Of a stretch of 64,000 nucleotides of DNA, positions 55,286 through 64,000 are shown in pieces. The stretch's first letter is position 1. Every line of letters begins with the position of its first letter. The notes under the pieces were generated by a model. That model was not told where the DNA came from. It saw only the letters and a program-made list of their open reading frames with translations, and ran no database searches. The translations under genes were made by a program, and so were the position numbers. The DNA comes from Dissulfurimicrobium hydrothermale. GTDB taxonomy: Bacteria; Desulfobacterota; Dissulfuribacteria; Dissulfuribacterales; Sh68. The DNA lies in NCBI RefSeq assembly GCF_022026155.1, contig NZ_CP085041.1, positions 900,306 to 964,305 on the forward strand. The letters are read 5' to 3'.

Positions 55286-55299
55286 GGAGAGGAGGAAAG

Positions 55300-55392
55300 A
55301 TGGATATCTTTTATTGGATAGTGGGTATAGTGACGTTTGGGGTATTTGTTTACCTCATAATAGCACTTTTGAAACCGGAGATGTTCTCATGA
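55300..55392 (+). CDS. kdpF: Potassium-transporting ATPase KdpF subunit
   Basis: 30 residues: MDIFYWIVGIVTFGVFVYLI then IALLKPEMFS, the usual single helix with the conserved LLKPE(K/M)F end. A strong ribosome site AGGAGGAAAG precedes the ATG. The stop overlaps the kdpA start as ATGA. Confidence 0.93.
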   Translation: MDIFYWIVGIVTFGVFVYLIIALLKPEMFS

Positions 55393-57197
55393 CATTAAAC
55401 GGCATCCTACAAGTTGTTTTATATTTTGGCGTCCTATTGCTCCTGGCAGGACCGCTGGGAGTTTATATGGCCCATGTTTATGAAGGAGAGCCATGCTGCC
55501 TGGATTGCATAGCAGGGCCGGTGGAGCGGATTTTTTATAGGCTTTGCGGCGTCAGTCAAAACGAAGAGATGGACTGGAAGGAATATGCCATGGCTGTGCT
55601 TATCTTCAATGTTGGCGGTATATTCCTGCTCTATTTTCTGCAGCGCATCCAGGGCGTCTTGCCCCTTAACCCTCAGAACTTTCCGGCAGTCCCTCCCGAC
55701 CTTGCCTTTAACACCGCTGTAAGCTATGTGACAAACACTAACTGGCAGGCCTATAGTGGAGAGGCTACGATGAGTTATCTGACGCAGATGATAGGGCTTA
55801 CTGTGCAGAATTTTGTCTCGCCAGCTGTGGGAATGGCCGTACTCGTGGCCCTGATCCGCGGGTTCAAGAGGCGTTCCGTTCAGACCATCGGCAATTTCTG
55901 GGTCGATCTCACTAGATCGATATTATATATCCTTATGCCACTATCGCTGATATTATCGCTGTTCCTCGTATCTCAAGGTGTGGTACAGAGCCTAAGCGGG
56001 TATAAGATTGTAAGGCTCGTCCAGGGCGTCAGCTACGACAGGGTAAGGCTCGACAGCGACGGAAGGCCGGTCATTGACGCAAGCGGCAAACCTGTTGTTG
56101 AAAAGGTGCAGACAAGGGAACAGGTTATACCGCTTGGACCCGCGGCCTCTCAGATCGCCATCAAGCAACTCGGCACAAACGGCGGGGGGTTTTTTGGTGC
56201 TAATTCCGCCCATCCCTTTGAGAACCCGACGCCGCTGTCGAATTTTTTGGAGCTCCTGGCGATTTTGCTGATACCGGCTGCGCTTTGTATAACCTTTGGA
56301 AAAATGGTTGGCGATGTGCGACAAGGCCGAGCGCTATTTGCAGCTATGCTGATCATCTTAATCGCGCTGATGTCCCTGTGTCTGTGGAGCGAACAGCGCG
56401 GCAATCCAAATTTCGCCACGCTCGGCATTGATCAGACAGCGAGCGCGCTTCAGCCTGGCGGCAACATGGAGGGCAAGGAGACACGCTTTGGAATCATCGA
56501 TTCCGTCCTCTGGACAGCAGTGACCACGGCCGTCTCGAACGGCTCGGTAAATTCTATGTTCGATTCATTCACGCCCCTCGGCGGTCTCTGTCCAATGTTT
56601 CTGATGCAATTGGGTGAGGTTGTATTCGGGGGTGCGGGTTCAGGGCTTTATGGCATGCTTATATTTGCAATTATTACTGTCTTTATCGCCGGACTGATGG
56701 TAGGCCGCACGCCTGAATATCTCGGTAAGAAGATCGAGGCGTTTGAGATGAAGATGGCCTCGCTGGTGATCCTGATTGTCAATGGACTCGTCATGGTTGG
56801 CGCGGCAATTGCGGTTTCTACAAAGGCTGGTGTTGTTGGTATTGCAAATCCTGGACCCCATGGATTTTCAGAGATACTCTACGCCTTTACATCCACTACA
56901 AATAACAATGGCAGTGCCTTCGCCGGTCTCAATGCAAACTCGGTATTTTACAACACTGCCTTTGGAATTACGATGTTTTTAGGCCGTTTCTGGGTGATAC
57001 TCCCGGTCCTTGCGATCGCGGGATCTATGGCCAGGAAGAAGCATGTGCCTGCGAGCCTTGGGACGTTGCCGACGCATACCCCCTTGTTCATCATGTTTTT
57101 GATCGGGGTCGTGTTTATAGTAGGGGCCTTGGCCTTCCTGCCCAGTCTGGCCCTTGGACCGATCGCCGAATACATGAACATGATGATAGGTAGATAA
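55389..57197 (+). CDS. kdpA: Potassium-transporting ATPase subunit KdpA
   Basis: The K+-channel-like subunit of the high-affinity KdpFABC pump, 602 residues from ATG 55389. Multiple membrane helices and the selectivity-type loops (NTNWQAYSGE, GTNGGGFFGANSAHPFENP, TTAVSNGSVNSMF, TSTTNNNGSAF) are all in place. An earlier in-frame start at 55314 would overlap kdpF and is rejected. Confidence 0.97.
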   Translation: MTLNGILQVVLYFGVLLLLAGPLGVYMAHVYEGEPCCLDCIAGPVERIFYRLCGVSQNEEMDWKEYAMAVLIFNVGGIFLLYFLQRIQGVLPLNPQNFPAVPPDLAFNTAVSYVTNTNWQAYSGEATMSYLTQMIGLTVQNFVSPAVGMAVLVALIRGFKRRSVQTIGNFWVDLTRSILYILMPLSLILSLFLVSQGVVQSLSGYKIVRLVQGVSYDRVRLDSDGRPVIDASGKPVVEKVQTREQVIPLGPAASQIAIKQLGTNGGGFFGANSAHPFENPTPLSNFLELLAILLIPAALCITFGKMVGDVRQGRALFAAMLIILIALMSLCLWSEQRGNPNFATLGIDQTASALQPGGNMEGKETRFGIIDSVLWTAVTTAVSNGSVNSMFDSFTPLGGLCPMFLMQLGEVVFGGAGSGLYGMLIFAIITVFIAGLMVGRTPEYLGKKIEAFEMKMASLVILIVNGLVMVGAAIAVSTKAGVVGIANPGPHGFSEILYAFTSTTNNNGSAFAGLNANSVFYNTAFGITMFLGRFWVILPVLAIAGSMARKKHVPASLGTLPTHTPLFIMFLIGVVFIVGALAFLPSLALGPIAEYMNMMIGR

Positions 57198-57218
57198 TAT
57201 CTTATCAGCGAGGGAATA

Positions 57219-59288
57219 ATGAACAGAAAATCTAAAAGCTCTCTCTTCGAGCCGGCCATCGTGAAGCGGGCATTGTTAGATTCGATCAGTAAGCTGAACC
57301 CAGCCCATCAAATCAAGAACCCTGTGATGTTTGTCGTCGAGGCGGGAAGCATGCTTACCACATTCCTTTTTATCCGCTCTCTCTTAGGAAACACCGGGGA
57401 ATCGCCCCTTTTTATCCTGCAAATATCAGTCTGGCTCTGGATCACCTTGCTTTTTGCAAACTTTGCAGAATCCATGGCAGAAGGGCGCGGCAAGGCACAG
57501 GCCGATGCACTGCGCCAGACACGCCGAGATATCATGGCCAAAAAGCTCTCAAAGCCCGAGCCAGATGCGGAAGTCACTCAGGTTGTCTCTTCACGGCTCA
57601 AAAAAGGGGATATTGTCCTGGTGGAGGCCGGGGATATCATCCCCAGCGACGGTGAAGTCATTGCCGGAGTGGCCTCTGTCAACGAAAGCGCCGTAACCGG
57701 AGAGAGTGCGCCTGTAATTAGGGAAAGCGGAGGGGATCGAAGCGCGGTTACAGGAGGGACGATCGTCCTCTCGGATTGGCTTGTCATAAGGATAACCGCT
57801 GATACCGGAGAGACATTTCTGGACAGAATGATTTCAATGGTTGAAGGTGCGAAACGCCAGAAGACACCTAACGAGATAGCCCTGGATATCCTCTTGGCAG
57901 GTCTGACCATCATCTTTTTGCTGGTAACCGTGACGCTTCTTCCTTTCTCCATATTCAGCGCCAAGGTCGCAGCTCAAGGTAGCCCTGTAACCATCACTGT
58001 CCTCGTTTCACTCTTGGTCTGCCTTATACCAACGACCATAGGTGGGCTGCTTCCAGCCATAGGCATAGCAGGCATGGATCGAATGATTCAGGCCAATGTG
58101 ATTGCAAAGTCCGGCAGGGCCGTAGAGGCGGCCGGCGACGTTGATGTACTGCTGCTCGACAAGACAGGGACTATAACACTGGGCAACAGGGAGGCCACTG
58201 AGTTTCTGCCTGCACCTGGAATCAACATCCAGACCCTGGCCGATGCAGCCCAGCTCGCCTCCCTTGCAGACGAGACTCCTGAGGGCAGGAGTATTGTGGT
58301 TCTGGCAAAGAAAAAATACGGTCTTCGAGAACGGGATATTCATTCGCTTGGTGTAACATTTGTCTCCTTTACCGCCCAGACGCGTATGAGCGGCGTAAAT
58401 CTCGAGGGACGGGAGATACGCAAGGGCGCTGTGGACGCCGTGGAAAAATATGTCTCATCAAAGGGGGGGATATTCCCGCATGTTGTCCGTACCATGGCCG
58501 ACGATATAGCCAAGCAGGGAGCTACGCCTCTCGTTGTGGCTGAAGGGGCAAAGGTGCTCGGTATTATTCGTTTAAACGACATAATCAAGGGCGGTATCAA
58601 GGAGCGCTTTGCGGAAATGAGGAAGATGGGAATCAAGACGGTCATGATAACAGGAGACAATCCGCTCACGGCGGCCGCGGTTGCTGCAGAGGCAGGGGTT
58701 GATGATTTTCTGGCCGAGGCAACGCCTGAGGCGAAACTGAAGCTCATAAGGGAGTATCAGGCAGGCGGCAGGCTGGTCGCCATGACAGGCGACGGTACAA
58801 ACGATGCGCCCGCGCTCGCCCAGGCGGATGTCGCTGTGGCCATGAATACCGGGACACAGGCCGCGAAGGAGGCTGGCAATCTGGTGGATCTGGACTCAAA
58901 CCCGACAAAGTTGATCGAGATCGTTGAGATCGGAAAGCAGCTCCTCATGACACGCGGCGCACTTACCACCTTCAGTATAGCGAATGATGTGGCCAAATAC
59001 TTTGCCATCCTGCCTGCCGCCTTTATTTCGATCTATCCGTCACTCGGGGTGTTGAACATCATGAGGCTTACCTCTCCGCAAAGCGCCATCCTTTCCGCGG
59101 TGATTTTTAACGCCCTGATCATATTTTTTCTGGTTCCCCTTGCGCTTCGCGGTATAAAATATCGTCCTATGGGCGCACAGATAGTACTGCGCAATAACGT
59201 TCTGATCTATGGCGGTGGCGGGCTCGTTATACCGTTCATCGGGATCAAGTTGATCGACATGCTGATAACAGCCCTGCATATTGTATAA
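57219..59288 (+). CDS. kdpB: Potassium-transporting ATPase ATP-binding subunit KdpB
   Basis: P-type ATPase energising K+ uptake, 689 residues. Phosphorylation motif [10 protein letters not shown], actuator TGESAP, hinge [15 protein letters not shown] and KdpB-type membrane helices are present. It lies 21 bp after kdpA, with GAGGGAATA upstream. Confidence 0.97.
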   Translation: MNRKSKSSLFEPAIVKRALLDSISKLNPAHQIKNPVMFVVEAGSMLTTFLFIRSLLGNTGESPLFILQISVWLWITLLFANFAESMAEGRGKAQADALRQTRRDIMAKKLSKPEPDAEVTQVVSSRLKKGDIVLVEAGDIIPSDGEVIAGVASVNESAVTGESAPVIRESGGDRSAVTGGTIVLSDWLVIRITADTGETFLDRMISMVEGAKRQKTPNEIALDILLAGLTIIFLLVTVTLLPFSIFSAKVAAQGSPVTITVLVSLLVCLIPTTIGGLLPAIGIAGMDRMIQANVIAKSGRAVEAAGDVDVLLLDKTGTITLGNREATEFLPAPGINIQTLADAAQLASLADETPEGRSIVVLAKKKYGLRERDIHSLGVTFVSFTAQTRMSGVNLEGREIRKGAVDAVEKYVSSKGGIFPHVVRTMADDIAKQGATPLVVAEGAKVLGIIRLNDIIKGGIKERFAEMRKMGIKTVMITGDNPLTAAAVAAEAGVDDFLAEATPEAKLKLIREYQAGGRLVAMTGDGTNDAPALAQADVAVAMNTGTQAAKEAGNLVDLDSNPTKLIEIVEIGKQLLMTRGALTTFSIANDVAKYFAILPAAFISIYPSLGVLNIMRLTSPQSAILSAVIFNALIIFFLVPLALRGIKYRPMGAQIVLRNNVLIYGGGGLVIPFIGIKLIDMLITALHIV

Positions 59289-59326
59289 CAGCCTATTGCA
59301 TTGATAAGATTGAGGTTGATAAAAAA

Positions 59327-59911
59327 ATGGAGGATATTAAAGTGTTCATAATAATTCGTAAAGCGTTCATGGCTTTGATCCTGCTCACGCTTCTTACTGG
59401 AATTGCATATCCACTGCTTGTGACCGGACTTTCGCAGGCAATATTTCCATATCAGGCAAACGGCAGCATCATAGTAAAGAACGGCAAACCGGTAGGGTCT
59501 GCACTGATCGGTCAACAGTTCGACGACCCGAAATACTTCTGGGGAAGACCTTCTGCGACCACTCCCTATCCCTATAATGGTTCCTTGTCTTCTGGCTCCA
59601 ATCTGGGGCCTGACAACCCTGAACTTATAAAGGCGGTACAGGCACGGATTCAGGCCCTCCATGCGGCAGACCCAGGCAATACGGCAAAGATACCAGTGGA
59701 CCTGGTCACGGCCTCAGGCAGCGGTCTTGATCCGCATATAAGCCCGGCTGCGGCGGAATATCAGGTACGGAGGGTCGCCTTGGCGCGTGGTATCAGTGAG
59801 GCAAAGATTCGTGCCCTTATAGCTGCGAATACCGAAGGACGTGAATTCGGGATATTGGGGGAACCCAGGGTCAATGTCCTTAAGTTGAATTTGGCACTCG
59901 ATGACCTATAA
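59327..59911 (+). CDS. kdpC: Potassium-transporting ATPase KdpC subunit
   Basis: 194 residues with one N-terminal membrane helix and the soluble domain ([44 protein letters not shown]) that assists ATP binding by KdpB. It completes KdpFABC. Confidence 0.96.
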   Translation: MEDIKVFIIIRKAFMALILLTLLTGIAYPLLVTGLSQAIFPYQANGSIIVKNGKPVGSALIGQQFDDPKYFWGRPSATTPYPYNGSLSSGSNLGPDNPELIKAVQARIQALHAADPGNTAKIPVDLVTASGSGLDPHISPAAAEYQVRRVALARGISEAKIRALIAANTEGREFGILGEPRVNVLKLNLALDDL

Positions 59912-59972
59912 AATCATAAAACCTCTGTATTGTTGTGCCACTGTTCTGGGAGGATCTGGATCTCGACAACAA

Positions 59973-59991
59973 GGAGGCCCGGATGGCCTCT
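59973..59991 (+). other. Hairpin in the kdpC-kdpD gap, covering a possible tiny reading frame start
   Basis: GAGGCC-CGGAT-GGCCTC forms a 6-bp stem. The 5' arm includes AGGAGG and the loop/3' arm includes an ATG (59983) that would open a 19-codon frame ending at 60042. No U run follows, so it is not a clear terminator. It may be an RNA processing or attenuation element between pump and sensor genes. Confidence 0.4.
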
Positions 59992-60093
59992 GTGTGTTTT
60001 GTGCACAGGATGTCCACAGCTGGAAAAAGACTGTCGGGCTAAGCCATGGTATGAACGGGTAATCGTGCATTAAATGAGACGAGGAAAAGAAGA

Positions 60094-62800
60094 ATGGAAG
60101 AGGCCGGGCCAAGCCCTGATCTCCTTTTAGCGCAGGTGCAAGAGGAAGAGAGGCGAAAAAAAGAAGGGAAATTAAAGATTTTTTTCGGAGCCGCCCCTGG
60201 TGTCGGAAAGACCTATGCCATGCTCAATGTGGCTAGAAAGAAACTTGCCGAGGGCGCCGATATCGTAGTTGGAATAGTAGAGACCCATGGTCGCCCTGAG
60301 ACAGGGGCCATGCTTGAGGGCCTGGAGATTATCCCAAGGCGCGAGGTTGAATACCTAGGCACTGTTCTCAGGGAATTCGACCTTGATGCGGCGCTTGCCC
60401 GCAGACCTGGGATAATTCTTGTTGATGAACTGGCCCACACCAATGCGCCAGGGAGCCGACACAAGAAGCGTTGGCAGGACGTATTTGAGCTGCTTGCGGC
60501 AGGGATAAACGTATACACTACGCTGAATGTTCAGCATCTTGAAAGCCTCAATGACGTAGTCGCCCAGATTACCGGGGTCAGGGTTCGTGAGACCTTGCCG
60601 GATTCCGTGCTCGACCGTGCTGATGACATAGAGCTCATAGATCTTCCGCCTGATGAACTGCTTCAGCGCCTAAAGGAAGGAAAGGTCTATATCCCTGAGG
60701 TGGCCATTCACGCAAGGGAGAATTTCTTCCGGAAGGGCAACCTTTTGGCCTTGCGGGAGCTTGCATTGCGCCGTACTGCTGAACGTGTTGACGATCAGAT
60801 GCTGAAATATAGGATCGGGAAAGGAGTCAAGGCTATATGGCCAGCAGCGGAACGTATCATGGTATGTATTGGGGCAAATCCGCGTTCGATCCGTCTCATC
60901 CGCGCTGCCAGGCGGATGGCGGCAGGCCTCAGGGCGGACTGGATAGCGGTTACTGTTGAGGCCCCATCGACGGTGAAGCCATCGAAAGACGACCTTAGGC
61001 GGCTATCCGAACATATGCGGCTTGCTGAAAGTCTTGGGGCGGAGGCGGTAATACTCTCCGGTCATAAGGCCAGCGAAGAGATACTCAATTATGCCCGTTC
61101 CCGCAATGTCACCAAACTCATTATAGGAAAGCCGACCCATCCACGCTGGAAGGACAGGATATTCGGTTCCCTCCTGGATGAAGTGGTCAGAGGGAGCGGC
61201 GATATAGACGTTTATGTGATTACAGGTGACTCAGGCGAGCCGTCGCCGAGTCCCATTGCTAGGCCGCAGCAACGGCGGACGGATGCAAAGGAATGGTTTT
61301 TCAGCATCGGAATTGTCGCAGCTTTCACTGTTTTTGTTATTATTATGCGTCCTTATTTAACGCTTGTAGACGTGGCGATGACATACCTGCTCGGCATTGT
61401 GCTTGTGGCGAGCCGTACAAGCAAATGGCCATCTCTTTTTGCGACGATGTCCAGCATCACAGCCCTAGATTTCTTCTTTGTACCCCCTGTATACACCTTT
61501 TCCGTCTTGGATATGAGGTATTTTTTTACGTTCATCGTCATGTTTTTTGTAGCTTTTGTCATCAGCAAACTCACCCTGCGGGTTCGTGAGCAGGCAAATG
61601 CCGCCAGGCGGCGGGAAAGAAGGACGGCGGCCCTCTATAGGCTAAGCCGCGAGCTGGTGCATGAACGTGGGATCCCTGAGCTGAGTTCTACCATCATAAA
61701 ACATCTGAACGAGGTCTTGTCTTGCAAGGTTGTCATCCTTGTACCGGATGAAAAAGGTGCCCTGACCGTTCCTGTCACTGGCAAAGAGACCTTCGCCCTT
61801 GATCAGAGGGAGTTCAGTGTTGCCCATTGGGTCTTTGAACACAGACAACGGGCTGGTCTGGGAACAGATACGCTGCCAGGTGCGATGGCTTTGTATCTAC
61901 CCCTTGCTACCTCGATGAGGACGGTGGGTGTCTTGGGTATTCTGCCTAACGAACCGGCAAGTATTTTTGATCAGGAGCATATACAGCTGCTTGAGAGTTT
62001 TGCCAACCAAATAGCCGTTGCATTTGAACGGGCCTTCCTCGCTGAAGAGGCGCAACGCGCTGTCTTAAAGGCCGAGACAGAGAGCCTCAGGAATACCTTG
62101 CTCAGCTCCATTTCCCACGATTTGCGCACACCTCTGGCGGCTATTACCGGGGCTGCAACAGCACTTTTTCAGAGGGATATAAACATTGATCAGCAAGGTA
62201 TGCATGAATTGATCTCGACTATATATGAAGAGGCTGAACATCTCAATGAGATTATACGCAATGTCCTCGATATGATCAGGCTTGAGACCAAGGCTATAAG
62301 CGTAAAAAAGGAGTGGCAATCGATTGAAGAGGTCGTCGGGGTGGTGCTGAACCGTCTTTCCGAAAAGCTGAAAGACCGCGAGCTCAAAGTAGATATCCCT
62401 GCCGACCTTCCGCTGGTCCCTTTTGATCCATTACTTATCGAGCAAGTGCTCATGAACCTGCTGGACAATGCCATCAGATACACCCCAGCTGGTACCCAGA
62501 TCAATTTAACCGCCAGGATCAAGGAAGATGTCCTTCTTGTGGAATTGGCGGATAGGGGAAAGGGTATCCCGGCGGGTGATGAAGAGAGGATATTTGAAAA
62601 GTTTGTGCGTGGTTCTGTCGCAGGGGGGGGGGGGGATAGGATTGGGGCTGACCATCTGCCGTGCCATTGTTAATGCGCATGGGGGGCGTATATGGGCTGA
62701 AAACAGGCCTGGAGGCGGCGCTGTCTTTAAATTCACCCTGCCCATTGAAGGTAAGCCGTCCATGCCGGAACCTGAGGAAGAGATGCGGAATGTGGCATGA
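60094..62800 (+). CDS. kdpD: Osmosensitive K+ channel sensor kinase KdpD, out of frame at a G13 tract
   Basis: Membrane kinase controlling kdp expression. Order: KdpD N-domain with Walker A AAPGVGKT (residues 33-40) and DELAHTN; a USP domain (about 250-370); four membrane helices; a GAF-like region; HisKA with the phospho-His in [15 protein letters not shown]; and the HATPase. Read literally, the frame stops at 62673 after 859 residues, right after the G tract 62623-62635. With 12 G it runs on as [17 protein letters not shown] to 62800, giving 901 residues and a normal ATPase G2 box, and overlaps kdpE by four bases. So the kinase is either truncated, phase-variable, or mis-sequenced. Confidence 0.92.
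62623..62635. repeat. G13 homopolymer inside kdpD
   Basis: Thirteen G interrupt the codons just before the ATP-lid motif GIGLGL. Twelve (or fifteen) would keep the frame. The family sequence at this place varies in length, so the tract is likely a slippage-grown Gly run. Confidence 0.9.
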
Positions 62801-63519
62801 CCAGCGGTGATAAAGAACAGATACTTCTTATAGAAGACGAGCCCCAGATGCTTCGTTTTCTCAAGATAATCCTTCAAGGCCATGGTTATAGGCTGGCCGA
62901 GGCCACCAGTGGGGAAGATGGGCTTACACAGGTGGCTGTCAGGAATCCCGACGTGGTCTTGTTGGATCTCGGCCTTCCTGATATGGACGGTCTCAGCGTC
63001 ATACAGAGGATGCGCGAATGGAATTCCGTCCCTATCATAGTTATCTCGGCCAGGGAGCAGGAAAGAGACAAGGTGAGGGCGCTTGACCTGGGAGCGGACG
63101 ATTATTTGACTAAACCCTTTGGCGCCGGTGAATTGCTTGCCCGCATCAGGGTGGCGTTGCGCAATATGGTGATGAGGAAGGCTGATCGACAACAGCCTAG
63201 CTTTATTTCCGGCAACCTAGAGGTGGATTTTCTAAAGCGCCGGGTCTTTCTGGATGGGAAAGACGTGCACCTTACCCCGATCGAATACAAGTTGCTTGCC
63301 ACCTTGGTCCGCAATGCAGGAAAAGTGCTCACTCACAGTCAGTTGTTAAAAGAGGTATGGGGGCCCCTTTATATCCATCAGACCCAATACCTGAGGGTCT
63401 ATATGGCCCAGCTCCGTCATAAACTTGAGACCGATCCTGCACGGCCAAGATTTCTTATCAACGAACCAGGGGTTGGATATAGGTTTAAGATCGCGGACAG
63501 CGAAGGCGGATGCGATTGA
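62797..63519 (+). CDS. kdpE: KdpE response regulator
   Basis: An OmpR-family regulator that activates kdpFABC on phosphorylation by KdpD. Receiver ([21 protein letters not shown] with the phospho-Asp, [11 protein letters not shown]) and winged helix ([38 protein letters not shown]). 240 residues. It starts at ATGA overlapping the kdpD end, which shows that the intended kdpD end is 62800. Confidence 0.96.
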   Translation: MTSGDKEQILLIEDEPQMLRFLKIILQGHGYRLAEATSGEDGLTQVAVRNPDVVLLDLGLPDMDGLSVIQRMREWNSVPIIVISAREQERDKVRALDLGADDYLTKPFGAGELLARIRVALRNMVMRKADRQQPSFISGNLEVDFLKRRVFLDGKDVHLTPIEYKLLATLVRNAGKVLTHSQLLKEVWGPLYIHQTQYLRVYMAQLRHKLETDPARPRFLINEPGVGYRFKIADSEGGCD

Positions 63520-63585
63520 TTCATTTATTGATCTATTTTTTATTTACAAAATAGACGTCTTGTTATAAAATCTGAAATCAACGTC

Positions 63586-63597
63586 ATTTTATAAAAT
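63586..63597. promoter_or_regulatory. Palindrome and direct repeats before the edge tetR gene
   Basis: ATTTTATAAAAT is a perfect 12-bp palindrome. ACGTC followed by a TATAAAAT-type block occurs twice, at 63555-63571 and 63581-63597, 26 bp apart. The AT-rich DNA between kdpE and the TetR gene could hold an operator or promoter. Confidence 0.3.
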
Positions 63598-63618
63598 AAG
63601 GTGTCATGTATATTTTAT

Positions 63619-64000
63619 ATGGGTCTCAAGGGCAAAGTGATGATGGATATAAGGCCTACCCGTAGGGAAAGGGAAAGGTTGGCTCAACGTCAAGAGATGC
63701 TTATCGCTGCCCTGGAGCTTTTCTCCGAGAAGGGTTATCACAACGTCTCTATGCATGAGATCGCAGAAAGGTCCGAGTTTGCTATCGGGACGCTTTATAA
63801 GTTTTTTAAAAACAAAGAAGACCTATATAGGGCCTTGATGCTTGAAAAGGCCATGGAATTTCACGACACCCTAAACGAGGTCCTCTCTAGAGACGACGAT
63901 GTCCTGGCGGTCGTTAGAGATTATGTCGTTACAAAGGCAAGGCTTTTCGCCGACAACATACCCATCCTACGCCTCTATTTTGCCGAAACGCAAGGGGTAA
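63619..64000 (+). CDS. TetR-family regulator, cut by the right window edge
   Basis: The first 127 codons of a TetR protein: a basic N-terminus (RPTRRERERLAQRQEML), the HTH LFSEKGYHNVSMHEIAERSE followed by FAIGTLYKFFKNKEDLYRAL, and the start of the ligand domain. The start may instead be ATG 63640 or 63643, which sit behind AAGGGCAAAG. Its target probably lies outside the window. Confidence 0.85.
   Translation, partial: MGLKGKVMMDIRPTRRERERLAQRQEMLIAALELFSEKGYHNVSMHEIAERSEFAIGTLYKFFKNKEDLYRALMLEKAMEFHDTLNEVLSRDDDVLAVVRDYVVTKARLFADNIPILRLYFAETQGV

Noticed and set aside
62506-63192. 228-codon minus-strand frame
   Set aside because: Antisense to kdpD/kdpE; both are certain.
1-64000. tRNA, rRNA, CRISPR or prophage
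   Set aside because: No cloverleaf, rRNA block, regularly spaced repeats, integrase or phage structural gene was seen in the gaps.

Overview
The window looks like chromosomal DNA of an anaerobic, moderately GC-rich Gram-negative bacterium. I place it most probably in the Desulfobacterota (former Deltaproteobacteria). This rests on the combination of a four-subunit pyruvate:ferredoxin oxidoreductase, LL-diaminopimelate aminotransferase (DapL) lysine synthesis, an archaeal-type cofactor-independent phosphoglycerate mutase, a CooT-type nickel protein, GH57 glucan enzymes and short dispersed repeats of a kind I associate with that group. No rRNA, tRNA, prophage, insertion sequence or CRISPR array was seen. 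Most of the window is housekeeping DNA with a few regulatory or structural oddities.

Layout. 1-2985: a TetR-controlled efflux operon (tetR, TolC-like channel, EmrA/HlyD-like adaptor) on the minus strand. Both transport genes carry a single-base frameshift in a homopolymer, and a clean operator/promoter lies upstream. 3.4-5.4 kb: threonine synthase, then two very small probable metal proteins (a His-tailed protein and a CooT homologue), followed by divergent enolase. 6.8-13.3 kb: one long minus-strand run rpoZ-dnaJ-moaC-dksA-GH57-galT-response regulator-scpB. 13.8-15.3 kb: a response-regulator diguanylate cyclase converging on a NUDIX gene across a C16 tract. 15.4-21.1 kb: the classical rpmH-rnpA-yidD-yidC-jag-mnmE cluster plus an inositol-monophosphatase-family gene. 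Next to rpmH is an AT-rich region with tandem 10-mers that resembles a replication-origin unwinding element.

21.4-26.8 kb: porCDAB, then a strong intrinsic hairpin directly in front of pyrB-pyrC. 26.8-29.6 kb: prmA-rsmE-manC. 29.7-31.5 kb: a GspE/PilB ATPase overlapping tail-to-tail with rpoD. 31.5-38 kb: hom-apgM-thioesterase-dnaG-rpoD. 38.2-41.7 kb: a hybrid sensor kinase and an HD-GYP response regulator. 42.1-45.2 kb: a secreted protein, rfbC-rfbD and a PfkB kinase. 45.3-50 kb: the lysine/folate run dapA-dapB-FAH-dapL-folK-TRASH protein. 50.1-55 kb: lon with an M20 peptidase, and a fosmidomycin-resistance-type MFS pump. 55.2-63.5 kb: a full kdp potassium operon (26-residue leader protein, kdpF, A, B, C, D, E) in which kdpD is put out of frame by a G13 tract. 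The right edge holds the start of another TetR regulator.

How the genes fit together. Central carbon flow is represented by enolase, ApgM and pyruvate oxidoreductase. Aspartate-family amino acids are covered by hom, thrC, dapA, dapB and dapL, and pyrimidines by pyrBC. The information-processing genes (rpoD, dnaG, rpoZ, dksA, rnpA, mnmE, prmA, rsmE, scpB) are spread among them. The items most worth a second look are the two long G/C homopolymers that decide reading frames in signalling genes, the terminator-like hairpin that contains the pyrB Shine-Dalgarno, the origin-like region at 21.1-21.36 kb, the tiny kdp leader protein, and the CooT/His-tail pair. I did not find a clearly new multi-gene system.
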